64,000 nucleotides of DNA from Ottelia alismoides (lineage: Eukaryota > Streptophyta > Magnoliopsida > Alismatales > Hydrocharitaceae): positions 1,550,001 to 1,614,000 of the forward strand of contig JAZKJV010008261.1 of the NCBI GenBank assembly GCA_037367405.1, in the 5' to 3' direction. Shown piece after piece: positions 32,903 through 45,245 of this stretch. How positions within the stretch are numbered: position 1 is the stretch's first letter; each line of letters starts with the position of its first letter. The notes under the pieces were generated by a model. It had not been told where the DNA came from, made no database searches, and saw only the letters and a program-made list of their open reading frames with translations. The position numbers and the translations under genes were made by a program.

Positions 32903-35633
32903 TGACGAGTTCCAAAATCGCCCTGTTAATTATGTCGAATTGGCATTCGAACTTCATTGACGTCGGACGAAATAATATCGATCAAAAGCTGCTCTGATCA
33001 ATTTATCATTTAAATACAAGCGGCCTAATTTATTTACTTGGGCAAGCCCAAGGTCGAACTCAGGGACACGAGCCTCTTAAGTTGTTATTCAGATTCTCAA
33101 TAAGTGTTGAATTAGTAACTAATAGGTCAACACAGGAAGGATAAACAATACAAACACATGAATAATATTTTTTAGTTTTTGTAATGCAATGTGATGAAAA
33201 TGTAGAACTATGCAATTATGCCCCACTTGAATAAAATCAATGAGCCATAAAATGTGCAATTAATTTCGGGATCAAATCATGAGGCAAGCTTAATCAATGA
33301 ACAAGCAAATGACATTAAAATCCATTAAATATAAGAAACTTCATTACTAAAATTCATCACCTAAATCTAAGTGTCAAAACAAGGAACGAATAATGCCAAG
33401 TCATAGATAATGAATCAACCTTTGAAATGAAATTGAAATCAACTAAAACGAAGGTTGGATGCATAAATGTAAAGAAAACTTCAAAATAAATAAAGAAAAC
33501 ATTATAATCAGGTCCCTAGAAGGGCATAAATGTAATTAAGAAAAGTTGTGAGGCCTTCTCTGTAACTTTTCCATACGTACGGGGACTAAATTGCAATTAT
33601 TAAAACTCAGAGGGGCTTGAGTGTAATTAGCCCCCAAGCTCGCAAGCTATGCACGTGATTAAAGGACCTATTTGCAATTTGGAGAAGTCGACGGGGCACC
33701 CCTGCAATTTACCTGGTCCTCACGTGACATGGGCACGTGAGGCTAGGTTCGGATGTCAGCGCAGACTCGAGGCAAGGCTCGGCAGGCCCAACGGAGGCTT
33801 AGGCCACGTGTCAATAGATGGCGCTCTGGCTTGGGTAGGGTGCCCCGAGCCTGGAGGCTAGAGATAGAGGCTTGGGCTTTTACACATGGTGTTGTCTGGG
33901 TCGTCCGATCGTGAGGAATGGACGACAACTATTCGTCTAATTACTCCTCTTTGTCGCCTCCTACGATGGACTTGGTGGGGCTCCGACGAAGGGCTCTTTC
34001 CTCGTCCAAGCCTCCATTGGCTGTCAGATGATCGGGGAAGGTCTTGGGGGAGTCGATGATGAAGCTCAGATGCAGGAGAATCGCTGGGGTGGTCTGGATC
34101 GAAGTGCCGACGTGAGATCGTCGGAAATGAAGCTCTGGAAAATAGCCCCGGCGAAGGCTCTGACCATTGACACAGTACCTGCAATCGTTAGCTCAAAATC
34201 TTAAGCGTGAGTGTGTGGGGTCGATGTGAGTAGAATGGGTCCCTGACGAGCGAAGGAGTGGGGGACTGGTTCTTTATCTCCGACGACTTGGAGAAGAGGT
34301 GGATCATGGGTGTTCAGGTGATGGAGAAGAAGAGGAGGCGAGAAGAGGTGTACGCGAGGATGAGCTTGGTTCGGTGAAGTTAATGAGATATTCATTTGAT
34401 AGTGAAAGTTAGATGGGGTGCCTGTAAAATAGCAGAAATTAAGAGCAAAAGCGAGAAGGGACAGATGATCCTTACCTAGAGGTTGGATCGGATGCGATGG
34501 TTAGGCTCGAGCTCCAAGGAAGGCTCTGGTCATCGATGTACTCATGCGGCCAACTGGAGCAGCTTGCTGACGTTTCACGGTGGAGGCATGGCCTACCATG
34601 GCCAAGGGTCAACACCGGGACCATTGGTCGTCTTCGCGACCTTGATCCGGCCTCCCCTTGTCATGAGCAGATGGAGAGGAGCTAGGACAAGGTCTGCATA
34701 AAGGTAGACGGACGTGAAATTTTAAGGCAACAATGTATTTGTAGGGGGAAGATCGAAGTGCGAGTGGTGAAGGACGTGGTTTGTGGGTGAGATATGGAGC
34801 GGAAGAGAGGATGGCGTGCGAAGCCTCGCAGCCTGCGAGGATGGCGGGGGATCGGGTTTTGATCGGGTGTGGTTAGAAAGGTGTGGGACATGTTGGTATG
34901 GTGGAGAAAATGAGAAGGGGACAAGGTGCGCGATGTGGCGAATGTGGGAGAGAGAAGGCAGACGGAGGTGGAAGACGAGGTGTTGACCGTTGGATCTTGC
35001 AATACAATGGTCGGGGTGAAAACGCTAACGAGCCATGATCTATTTGACCAGGGCGCATCCAAGGGCAATGGGCGAGGTAAGTGGCGACGTTGGATCTAAA
35101 GATCCAACGGTCTAGGATAGAGCGGGCATGGATGCTCCAAATGCAGTCTGGAGACAGATCGAAGGGCTGACGATGGAATGGAATGGGCAGTGGGGATTTA
35201 TGATCCAGAAAGTGATCCGATGGCTGGAAGTGGAGGGAGCGTGGCGCGAGGAGAGCGGGCCACGTGGCTCAACCAGAAGGAGCCACGTGGCCCAACCAGA
35301 TTATTCAAAAAATATAAAAATAATAGCAAAATCAAAAAGAAATAGAAGGAGGGCGAATTTGGAAAATTCAAAACATAAGTTGTAGATCTTGATGAGATCT
35401 ACAAGTTTCATGTTAACCAAAAATGCAAAAGAAGTCAAACAAAGGGAGAAATGTTTTTGGTAGCGTTTTTAGAGGTACAAAAACACTGCAAATTTTGATT
35501 TTGTAATTTTTTTGTATTTTTAACTTATTATAAGACCAAGATATATACAACAATTCATCTAGTTTTTATTGACACTAATTTAAGCTAGGGGATTAATATC
35601 TGGAAATTAACATGACGAAACTAAGGTTCATCA
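32903..35633 (-). repeat. A LTR 2 (shared middle LTR)
   Basis: This 2.73-kb LTR runs TG...CA on both strands. It lies between a primer site (32883-32900) and a polypurine tract (35634-35646), so it serves as 5' LTR of the lower unit and 3' LTR of the upper unit. It contains a motif array (about 33455-33715) and a GC-rich island (about 33730-35300) with CACGTG boxes beside ATCCAACGGT words (for example 35098-35115). Open frames in the island are paired on both strands and show no family features. Confidence 0.85.
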
Positions 35634-36252
35634 TCCCCCTATACTTAAACTATGCTCGTCCTTGAGCATCTCAAGCATGAATAAGTTGGATTGACCCCTG
35701 ATTGTGCATGTGAATACAAGACCTGATCATTTCAAGAACTCCCGATTTTATAGATCCAAAATTTCAGAGCTGAAGAGGCATCTAATTTCTCTAATTCTCA
35801 GACTCTCTCTGTTTACATATAAAATAATGATATGATATTACGTGTTGGCCGCAGTCACAAGAGTAGAGCCGCAGCTTCACCTAAGGTCCTAGTCCAAGAG
35901 ACTCTCCGAAGAACCCGATCCTCAACACTAGGGAATAAACCAAATATTACATCCAATTCACCGTCTCTTTAGTAGTCAGAATCAGAAATATAGATGGAAG
36001 GCTAGTTAATGGAGGGTGTAGGATTGTGTCATTTCTTCTCTCCCTATCATTGGAACAAGGATCCTCTCGAGTGCCTTATTAACTCAACACATACTTTTGT
36101 TGTTGATCAGTGTGTCTGTCAAGAGAATTCGAAGTCGTCTGCATTTGTTTTCCTGGGAGTAAACCGGAGTGTGTATTTTTTGAGTACCTATCGTACCTTC
36201 TACATCCAAACTTGTATCACTATACGATGCAGATCCCTTTTTGGGTGCTAGG
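35634..36252 (-). other. A internal region, upper unit, first part
   Basis: It contains the polypurine tract CCCCCTATACTT (plus strand, 35636-35647), a stem-loop (35652-35669) and 3' untranslated sequence matching 29935-30559. It breaks at 36252 where element B is inserted; the last five bases CTAGG are the left target-site duplicate (right copy CTAGC, 61100-61104). No genes. Confidence 0.8.
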
Positions 36253-38674
36253 TGATGAATCCACGATTCATCATATCAATATATTAATCTTAGCAAAATC
36301 CTCGAGTAAAGTATCAAATAAATATCCATAAAATCAATAAATTAACAATAGGACTCTTGTAAATAAAATACACTAATTATTATGTATTATATTGTTCAAA
36401 ATAAATTAACAATAAAAAGCCGCAAAATAAAAGAGTTTTTCACCTGTAAATAGACTAAAACTTCATGTATTTTTAATAAATTCATTTCAACTCCTTTTTG
36501 GATAAGTCTTTCTCTGACTTGTTTATAAAGATATATATAAAAATACAAAAATACAAAGTAAATTCCACCTCAAACAAATTCTCCTAGATCTCAAAGATAA
36601 AAAACCGCAAAGTCCAACTTCCCGGCCAAATTCCTACTCCGTATGAACTCCAAATTCACGAAACTCACTTTTAAAGTTCAAGTTAGAAAATTATCTATCC
36701 AATGAAATGGTTTCATTAAAATCGGAGCTCGTTTGCAAAATTTGGGTTTTAGGACCTAGGTATACTTTGTATATAATGTATATATCTTTCTTTCTTCATT
36801 TTTTATTTACTTTTCTTAATTACTAAAACATCTAAAAAATCATTGTTGTGTTGTATTTTTTTAGTATTTTATTGTATTCTTTGTTGTAAATATCTCTTAT
36901 TGAAAATACAAAAAATATTAAATTTGAAAAGAAAAAAATGTATTTGTTGTTTGTCTTCTTTTGTAAATTCTCCACTATTTTTCTTCTCTATATTTTATTG
37001 TATTTTAGTAGCCTACTCCATTTTATTATTTATTTTTATTTAATTCTCATTCTCTTCAATAACCACCCATTCAACTCCATTCTTCCACCATTTTTTCTAA
37101 CTTCTAATTCAACTCCACTTCCATTTTAACCTCCATTCCACTCCTCCTTCATTCTAACCTCCATTTTTACCTCATATCAATTTTTAATTACCTCATATCA
37201 CCACCACATTATCACATCCATCTTACCATCTTCATTTTTTTTCTATTTTACTCCATACCATCATCTTCTCCGTTGTTTTGTTTTATGTTTTAAAAAAATA
37301 TTTTTAAAAAAAAAACTAAAAATAAAAAAATAAAAAAAGCAGCGTCCTGGCCACCACCTCTGCCCTCAACAACCGCCGCCAGCGGCGGTGATCATCTCTG
37401 CCCGCCAGCTGCCCCTCCGCCTCGGCCGTACGCGCCTCACCCGCCAGCCGCGCCCCGTAGCTCCTCCAACAGGATTCCGCCCCCCGCGACGTTGTGCCCC
37501 CTCTTCCTCTCGTTGAGCTCCTCGCCTCCGCTCCCTCTCTGCGACCGTCGCTCGCCAGCCACCGACCGCGTGCGACGCCACCATTGGAGCGGCCCAGCTC
37601 TGACCCCTCCACGTGCACCCTAGCCACCATCTGCACGAAGAAGAAGGTCAATTTTTCTTTATTTTATTTTTATAAAAATTGCAACTTTGTACTGTTATGT
37701 TTACGTAATTACAAACAAGTCCTTCTACATGCTTTGTCTTGTTAATTATATTTTCTGAATTGCACAGACACCTCTATATTTATATTTTAATTTGGACCTC
37801 TGTACTGCATCATTTCTCTTAATGAAAAATGTCATGATGTTGAGCAACTAATTTTCTACCACTTGACTATTTATTTGGATTTTTGTGACATATGGGTAAT
37901 TTATTAAAATTGTTATAGTAGAAAATTGTATATTTTACCCAATCTGGACCCTTAAATTCATATCTAACTAACGGTTGCTCCATAAATTTCTAAAAAACCA
38001 GGAATGATGCCTTAAAGTATGTTTGAATTACTTTCCAAATTTCACCTTAATTGGAGTTATCATGTGCCTTAAATAATTTGTAGAGTGATTTTAGTAATTG
38101 ATTTTTAATTAAATCCACACATTTCATTTTTGCAAAATTTCAACTTTCCTGATTGCTCATATAAATACCTTTTTGAGATAATTCACATTCTAGATATTTC
38201 ATTAATATGGATTTATTAGAAATTATTACTTGCAGTTTGCTAAAAAACCCATAACAAATGTGTATTTTTAATTATTGCATGTTAGTTCCTAAAATTCCAA
38301 AAAAAATGTGTTTGGTACTCACCTTAGGATTAGGGTTTTAGGAAAAACATAATTCGGCTAAATCTGAATAATTTCATATTAAAACTAATTTGGCATAGTT
38401 GTGTGTTTTCTTATTGTCTTGATTCACCCACATATTGCATTTCACATTCATTTTGCATAAAAAATAAAAAATACCATTTGTAAACCTAGACCTATGTTTT
38501 TGAATTGACCCGAAGTTGTTCCTTTGCCTCCCTGTGTTCGACCCCGGACTTGTCCGGGATATAAAATAAAGCCAAGACACTCTTCATGGAGATTCTTTTC
38601 TCGATTCTAACAGATTCGCTAAGCACGCGTACTACAACCAACACAAATTAAAACACGTATATAGCGATCGATCA
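36253..38674 (+). repeat. B 5' LTR
   Basis: It runs from TGATGAATCCACGATTCATC to GATCGATCA. It has an AT-rich first half, a short GC-rich island (37340-37640) and following phrases such as AATTGCACAGACACCTCT (about 37757-37776). Compared with the 3' LTR it lacks two blocks of roughly 290 bp and 130 bp, so it is 2,422 bp against 2,849 bp. Confidence 0.9.
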
Positions 38675-38676
38675 GA

Positions 38677-38694
38677 TGGCCCCATTGTCTGGGA
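38677..38694 (+). promoter_or_regulatory. B primer-binding site, diverged tRNA-Asp type
   Basis: TGGCCCCATTGTCTGGGA lies two bases after the LTR. It has four differences from the tRNA-Asp complement, so the assignment relies also on position and on the clearer sites of A, C and D. Confidence 0.65.
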
Positions 38695-40134
38695 GGCAAA
38701 CAACTTAGGGGTTAATTTGAAAATTAGATTTAGATTTTCATTCACTCGGGTAACCTTGTATTTGTTCCATTTTTCTCTCAATTATTTTTCAGCTCATTTT
38801 TTGTATATATTTTATTTTTGATCTCTCTAATATAAATTCATTTTTCCTTGCAAGGGTCCAGTGGACTTGGAGTGCATCGGAGGTCGACGGACGTGATGCG
38901 TGCCGACAGCTGAAGAGCAAGAAAAAAATTATTTTTGAGAGCATTTTTTATTTTTGTATATTTTTGTAATTATTGTTTTGTAATTATTTAGGTAATTTGC
39001 TTATTTACAACGGCTCTTGTTTGAGAGTTCGCGCATGTAAAAAAAGACTTGGACATTATTTTTGTTGTGTGTCGAGACTTGTTTCACTCTCTGGTGAGAG
39101 TGGGGCTCGACTTGAGTGGCGAATTTAAGGTTAGGCACACGGTAGTTTAGAATCAAATTTATTTGTACCTTTGTAATTTAGGCCACACATATCTTACAAG
39201 ATTCACTTATCTGATAAGATTCATAACGAGACGCACATAGACACATATTATTTAGCTCAAATTAACTTGATTCTTTCCTGCTAATAGAATACCGTTTAGG
39301 TGTGGTTTTCTCGATCTGCATGCATTTAATGTAAAATTTACATATTCAGTTTTGCATAACGCATGGAGAGTGTTGAGATTCACTGTAAGTATACCTTCTT
39401 CTGAGCATGCATCATCGTTTCACGTTTGCATTCTGATTTCTGATTCCCCTCTTGTTTTATAACCTACGGTCAAAAAGAAAATTGGGACGGAACGGTAGAC
39501 GTGTTTTTGTGTCCAGATTAATTTTCAAGTGATAACCTGACTCTAAAATTGGGACTAAATTGACCAGGTCGATTTAAAAAATTGGAGTAAAAAGAACCTT
39601 GTTCACGGGTGCATAAAGCTCTCATTTTTTGATTTACTTGCAAGTGAGAGAGAGATGACCATAGGATAGAGCCAAGCCAAGATTTCTTACATACTACCGG
39701 TTCTATCTTTATAGGCGATTAGCTACTTATCAGTGAGGAATACAGGGAGCCGGTAAATGGTCTGGATTTCCTTAACAGAATGGGAGGTTTAGAGGATGCC
39801 TTAATCCTCAAGGAACGGGTAGCCGTATTTATACGATCCGTACTTACCCCTATACTGGCTGAAAGTAGGTCCAACTAGTTGTAAGAACCGGGCCAATCTG
39901 TAGGAAAATACAAACACCTAACAACTCGTTAATCTTTCTAAGACTGTATTTATCACTAATTAAAATTGACCAGATAATTAGGCCGAACCTTTACGACCAT
40001 CACGTGTTGAGTTGGTGAACTTAAGGGTTTGAAATGCATTTGTATTGTGTGAGTTTAGTTCGTACATTTACGTGCACCGTAGAACTAGCGCCTCATTGAA
40101 TATCGTGTTCTAATCGGTTCTTTTGACATCGAAG
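38695..40134 (+). other. B 5' leader
   Basis: This 1.4-kb leader is non-coding. It shares ordered blocks with the C leader (AATT(T)AGATTTAG near the start, GGAGCCGGTAAATGGTC near 39748, CCGTACTTACCCCTATACTG near 39838) and, near the gag start, the block TTGACCAGATAATTAGGCCG followed by GAGTTGGTGAAC (39966-40020), also present in F. Several short upstream ATGs precede gag, so initiation by scanning from the cap would be poor. No genes. Confidence 0.7.
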
Positions 40135-42175
40135 ATGACTAATTGGGGGGATATTTATTCCGACTTTGTGAATCTCTCGTTGAATCCTCCAAGAAGTATG
40201 TCTTCAAAGGTCCAAGCGTAACTTGGGCCAACCTGGACTAATGACCCTCCAGAGCCCAGGATCACCCACTCTCGGGATGGTTACTCTCAAACCAATCCCT
40301 TTCTCTCCTCCCACCTCACCGAGGAAGACCTTCGCCTCGGTGAGAATATCTTCATGCCTCAATCCTCTTCTAATCAAGAACACATTGCTGATTCAAGCCA
40401 TAAAGAAGATTCAAGTAAAATGCCTCAAAAGAAGAAAGAAGAGGAAGAAGAACACCCTGAAGACCCGATGAGAATGGTACTAGCCAGATTAGCTGCATCT
40501 GAGAAGCAACACCCACTTCTCAGAGCTCAGTTAGGACAACTCATTGTTGGGGTCGAACCACCAATGGATGCGGCATATAGCCCCGGACAATACAAAATTT
40601 TGAACTACTTGAGTCCGGCCGAACCCACAGTTGAGTTTTAGTTGAAGCTGCATTTTCTGAACCTGCTGCCACACTTTGATGGGAATGCTTCTAAAGAACC
40701 ATATGCATTCCTAAGGGACTTCGAGCTCGTCTGCGCTAATCTTAAACATCCTAATGTTAGCCAGGATTATATTAGGCTCAAAGCCCTTCCATTTACCTTG
40801 GGTGGAAAAGCCAACTACTGGGTGAAAAATCTTGGAGTTACTGTCACCATTTATGCACAGTTCAAGGACCTTTTTCTGAAGAAGTTCTACCCCTTGAGTA
40901 GGACTAACATGATGAGGATGTGTATTACGAGTTTCTCCCAACTACCCCAAGAAGCCTTCTGTGATGCTTGAGAAAGATTCAAGGACATCCTGTAGAAGTG
41001 TCCCTGTCATGGACTAGATGACAATATCTTGGTCCAATCGTTCTTTACTGGTCTCAACCCTGAGATGCAGTGTTTAGTGAGCGCTGCATGTGGAGGCAGC
41101 TATACATCACGAGGATCGGATATGGTCTGGAAGGTATTCGAGCAGATGGCTGAAACTAGTCGCTCACAGATGGCCAGCATGGCCTATACATCGTCCCCCA
41201 GGTCACTCTCATTTGGAGGGGGAAAATAAGTTGTAGTCGATATCTCTCAGGACGTGATACCTAGCATGGGACTCCTTGCGGATAAGCTTATTATAGTCGA
41301 AAGGATTGACAGGAGAATTAATGAATTGGACCGGAGCATCTCCAAAATTCCAAAACAAATGGAGGAGTTGACTGATAGGGTATCTAAGATTAAGATACCT
41401 ATCGTGACTGCACCCTCTGCCCCTGTATACCGAGTTCACCTTGTTCAGGAGCAGTTGGTGTCAGGGCAACCCCAGCCGTGGGAGCAAGACCAGTCCTACG
41501 CCCACTCTTTCCAGCATCCACCTCCATTAGCAGAGACATCTCAAGAGGAGCCTCCACCGGTTTGGGAGGTGAATGGAGTATGGTATACTCAGAACCTTGA
41601 CAGGCATGGAAGTACGGGAGCCCGATAGACCTACGAGTGTCTCCGACCTTTCACAACATCGCATTACCTCCGCACCACCCCTTTCACAGCAGAGCCCTGG
41701 ATTCCAGCCACTACAGCAGCAGCAGTAGTACCAGCAGTATGGCCGACAAGGCCATTACCAGGAGGGCCAGTAGGGCCCGCAATCTCAGCAGATACCCCAG
41801 CAGCAGCAGCAGCAGAGGCAGTACCCTGGCCCGCAAGGCCAGTCTTCCCGATCTTTTTCCCAGTCTTATCCCCTTCCTTCTTCGTTTAGCCCCATAGATA
41901 TTCAGCAGCAGATACTCGACAAGCTCCGTTCCTATAGGAACGAAATTCACAACTTACGGGTGGATGTCAACTGCCTGTCCAGATGGCAAGACGAGCAGAC
42001 TGCACCCTCTACCTCAATCCCAACCCAAGTTCAGGCTAACCCCAATAGCCTGAACCAATCTAGTTCTCAGCGGCACTTTTGTCAGGTATATTATTCAGCG
42101 TCTCCTAGATCTGAACATGAGATTCTTTTGTTTGATGAGGTTACCACATGTCACTCAAGAGCGGAAGGACCGTGA
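40135..42175 (+). pseudogene. B gag polyprotein, broken
   Basis: The start is taken at 40135 (MTNWGDIYSDFVNLSLNPP), the first ATG in the gag frame after the leader. One frame continues to 41628 with stops at 40219, 40639, 40969, 40993 and 41227. The core includes PHFDGNASKEPYAFLRDFEL (about 40672), LPFTLGGKANYWVKNL (about 40790) and CGGSYTSRGSDMVWKVF (about 41090), the Athila/Tat gag pattern. A coiled-coil-like charged segment follows (about 41290-41400). A frameshift near 41630 leads to a Q-rich C-terminus ending at 42175. The function is capsid formation. Stops often replace W or Q codons, consistent with C-to-T decay. Confidence 0.85.
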
Positions 42176-42393
42176 CCGTACCTGACCGGGAAAGGGACAT
42201 GAGGAGGGGCATCTCTGGAGCTCTACCTGAGTAGTCTTCAGAGGATGAGGAGGAGAGGCATCATATTTCAGAGCCCTAGCAGCACCATTCGAGGATTTCT
42301 GCTCATGGAGCTGACAGGAGAAGGAGAGGACGTACGCAGCATCGGTAGCATGGATACACTTCCGAGTCTACGGAGGACCTTGCATCTCTAGTT

Positions 42394-43476
42394 GTGGAGG
42401 ATACCACTTTAGCTTCTATTCCACAACCTATAGTAGATATCTTTGATTTCGATTCCATGCTGCATCAAAACGATTCTTGTATGAAGAACTCTGTTCATGA
42501 TCTTTCAGTTCATGATTCAGACTCTTCATTTTCTGTTTCCCTAGCTTCAGTCCCTTTCCCACGTGATCTTATGATAGGAAAGCGCTTAAAAAAGATTCAA
42601 AAAAATGACCCTGATATGGTACGGTTTTGTAAAGAAAATATCACTGTAAAGGTGCCATTTGATGAGTATGTGGCTAACCATCCTGCATTCCAAAAATACC
42701 TTAAGGTGAGATGCACACCTACAAGGGTTAGCAGGAAGAAAGAGAACCAATATGTGAAGACACACATCCTGTCAGTAGCCACAACATATTGTCTTAAGAA
42801 TCAGACATTGCCAAGGAAAAAGAGAGACATGGGTGCTCACTATGTGGAGAGTCATATTGACGACATCACGTTTGCATGCACACTCTTGGATAACGGTTCT
42901 TCCATCAACTTGCTTCCCTTAGCCTTATATCAGAAATTGGAGTTGGGACCACTTCGCAAATCCATAGCTTTACTTCAATTTGCAGATTGTTTAGTGAAGA
43001 GACCTAAGGTAGAAGTGAAGAACGTCATTATCTCACTTGAGGGGTAGAGCTATCAGGTTGACTTCGCAGTCTTGAACATGGAGACCCCCAACCATTAGAG
43101 AGGATCTGAGATCATTCTCAGATGGCCCTTCCTTGAGATCGCATGCACAACTTTTGATTATGGTACGAGAATGATGAAGTTCTGTTCTCCAGGCGGAGAA
43201 GTGAACCTTGAGATGAAGTAAACCAAGTGTCAGCAACCCGATTCAGAGATTAGCACAGAGTACTCATCTTTAGAGGCAGATTGCAGAATGATTAGCATTG
43301 TTGGGATTTGGGAACAGATTCCTTCAGAACAGAGCGAGATCCTTTTATCTGGAAAGGAAATAGTGGATGATGCAGTTTTCCAGGTGTTGTCTGATCTTGT
43401 TAGAGATACATCTACCTATTCCCATGATGACATAGAGATCCATCTGGATCTGTCAGTTCCATCCCATTCAGAATGA
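42394..43476 (+). pseudogene. B protease with N-terminal linker, broken
   Basis: The first 217 codons are open: an acidic, serine-rich linker, then ACTLLDNGSSINLLPLALYQ with the catalytic aspartate near residue 166. A stop at 43045 precedes the C-terminal strand region (SYQVDFAVLNME) and a degraded ILG motif (EIILRWPFLEI, about 43110). Stops follow at 43096 and 43219. After 43230 an acidic spacer leads toward RT and ends at a stop at 43474. The frame is shared with RT, so protease and RT were one polyprotein. The DNGSS active site is shared with F. Confidence 0.8.
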
Positions 43477-44709
43477 TCATGGGACATAAATGATGAGTCG
43501 GACGCGGCTTTGGCCGAACTACCACGTTTCTTTGGTGATCCAACTCCCGATACTTCTGAGATGGTGGCAAGTACTACACAGCTTAGTTCACCTTCATGCA
43601 ACACGGAACCAGATTCAGTTCAGTCATATTTGCTTGATAACACCACATTGGCAAAACTGAAATCACTACCACCTAAACTCAAGTATGCCTTTCTTGCGGG
43701 ACCCAAAGAGAGATATCCCGTTATCATTAGCTCAGACTTGACATTAGAACAGGAGTTTAGGTTGTTAGAGGTCTTAGAGAGGAACCCTAAAGAATTAGGC
43801 TGGACAGTGTCAGATCTCGTGGGGATCAACTCCGCTCTATGCTCACACCACATTTTTGCTGAGGATAATGTGAGACCTTCCCATGAGTTCTAGAGGAGAC
43901 TTAACCCCAATATACAGGAAGTGGTAAATGAAGAGATTGAGAAATGGTGCAAGGCAGGGTTTATATACCCTATTTCTGACTCCAACTGGGTGGCCCTGCT
44001 TCATGTTGTCCCGAAGAAGTCGGGAATTCAGATGGTCACCAACGAGGAGGGGGTAGAGATCACGACACGAGTACCCACGTCATGGCGTGTCTTTGTTGAT
44101 TACAGGCACTTGAATGCCGTGACCAAGAAAGACCACTTTTCCTTGCCTTTTATTGATCAGATCTTGGAGAGATTAGCAAGAAAAGAGTTCTTCTGTTTTC
44201 TTGACGAGTACTAAGGCTACAACCAGGTAGCTATAGCCCCCGAGAACCAGGAAATGACTACATTCACATGTCCATTCGACACGTATGCCTTCTGGCGCAT
44301 GCCATTCGGGCTTTGCAATGTCCTAGGCACATTTCAGTGATGCATGATAGCCATATTTGCCGAGATGGTGGGAGATTTCCTGGAAGTGTTCATGGATGAC
44401 TTCTCCGTTCATGGCGATTCCTTTGATATATGTTTAACGCACTTGGACCAAGTCCTCACGAGATGTAGAGAGGTGAATCTGGTACTCTCCTAGGAGAAGA
44501 GTCACTTTATGGTGACAGACGATATCGTGTTGGGGCATGTCATCTCCAAAAAGGGAATGGAGGTTGACCCTTCCAAGTTAAAGATGATCAAGAAACTCGA
44601 TCCACCTACCAATGTGAAGTTAGTGAGGTCTTTTCTAGGGCATGTTGGATTCTATAAGAGATTTATTCAGGATTTTTCTAAGATCACCCGCCCACTGACT
44701 GAGCCTTAG
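43477..44709 (+). pseudogene. B reverse transcriptase, broken
   Basis: RT copies the element RNA in the particle. The order is: connector ending LPPKLKYAFLAGPKERYPVI (about 43668); fingers with EEIEKWCKAGFIYPISDSNW (about 43930) and VFVDYRHLNAVTKKDHFSLP (about 44090); motif A region FFCFLDEY then a stop at 44212; MPFGLCN (about 44299); motif C EVFMDDFSVHGDSF (about 44388), the FMDD form seen in Athila; and thumb with VRSFLGHVGFYKRFIQDFSK (about 44620). All lie in one frame with stops at 43891, 44212, 44338, 44491 and 44707. The catalytic aspartates of motif C remain, but the gene cannot be translated through. Confidence 0.9.
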
Positions 44710-45245
44710 GGAAAGACACAGAGTTCGTTGTAGATCACAGGTGTCTGGAGGCCTTTGAGCTCTTGAAGAGGAAGATTTGTGCCTCGCCTATCCTACAAGC
44801 TCCTGACTAGTCTCTCCCCTTTGAGATCATGACTGACGCTTCAGATTTCGCTATAGGAGCTGTGTTATGACAACAACGAGAGGGGATCCCGTTTGCGATC
44901 CACTACGCGAGCAAAGTATTAGACCCTACATAGAAGAATTACACCGTGACTGAAAAGGAAATGCTCGTTGTAGTATGGGCCCTCAAGAAGTTATGGTCAT
45001 ATATTTTGGGCTCTAAGGTGATAATCTACACTAATTACACATCCATTCTATATTTAATGGAAAAGAAGGATGTGAAGGTGCATCTTATAAGGTGGATTTT
45101 AATCCTCCAGGAATTTGATTTGGAGATAAAAGATAAACCTGGAGTGAAGAATGTTGTGGTTGATCATCTTTCTCAGATTGAACTTAAGGATTCTCCTAAT
45201 TATGAGCGGATTAGAGAGACCTTCCCAGACGAGTCAATTTGTGTT
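44703..45245 (+). pseudogene. B RNase H domain, broken
   Basis: This continues RT after a one-base loss near 44705. It reads EIMTDASDFAIGAVL (first catalytic aspartate, about 44829), [18 protein letters not shown] (glutamate, about 44940) and [13 protein letters not shown] (about 45025), ending with [11 protein letters not shown]. The third position is normally an aspartate in YTDH; here it is asparagine, so nuclease activity would be lost. Stops occur at about 44808, 44868 and 44934. RNase H degrades the RNA strand and leaves the polypurine primer. Confidence 0.85.

Larger units (their letters stand above)
27219..36252 (-). mobile_element. Element A, left part: gag-pol-less tandem retroelement
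   Basis: This is a minus-strand element with LTRs at 27219-29934 and 32903-35633, internal sequence between them (29935-32902), and a second internal segment starting at 35634. That second segment is interrupted at 36252 by element B and resumes at 61100. It then reaches another primer site and a third LTR at 63419. The internal regions are 2.9-3.0 kb and carry no gag or pol. Their sequences match the leader and the 3' untranslated region of B, so A is a deletion derivative of a B-like element multiplied in tandem, probably by LTR-LTR unequal recombination. Confidence 0.85.

Noticed and set aside
37316..37745. Arginine/alanine-rich frames on both strands in the B 5' LTR
   Set aside because: Composition effect of the GC-rich island; not conserved in frame in the 3' LTR.
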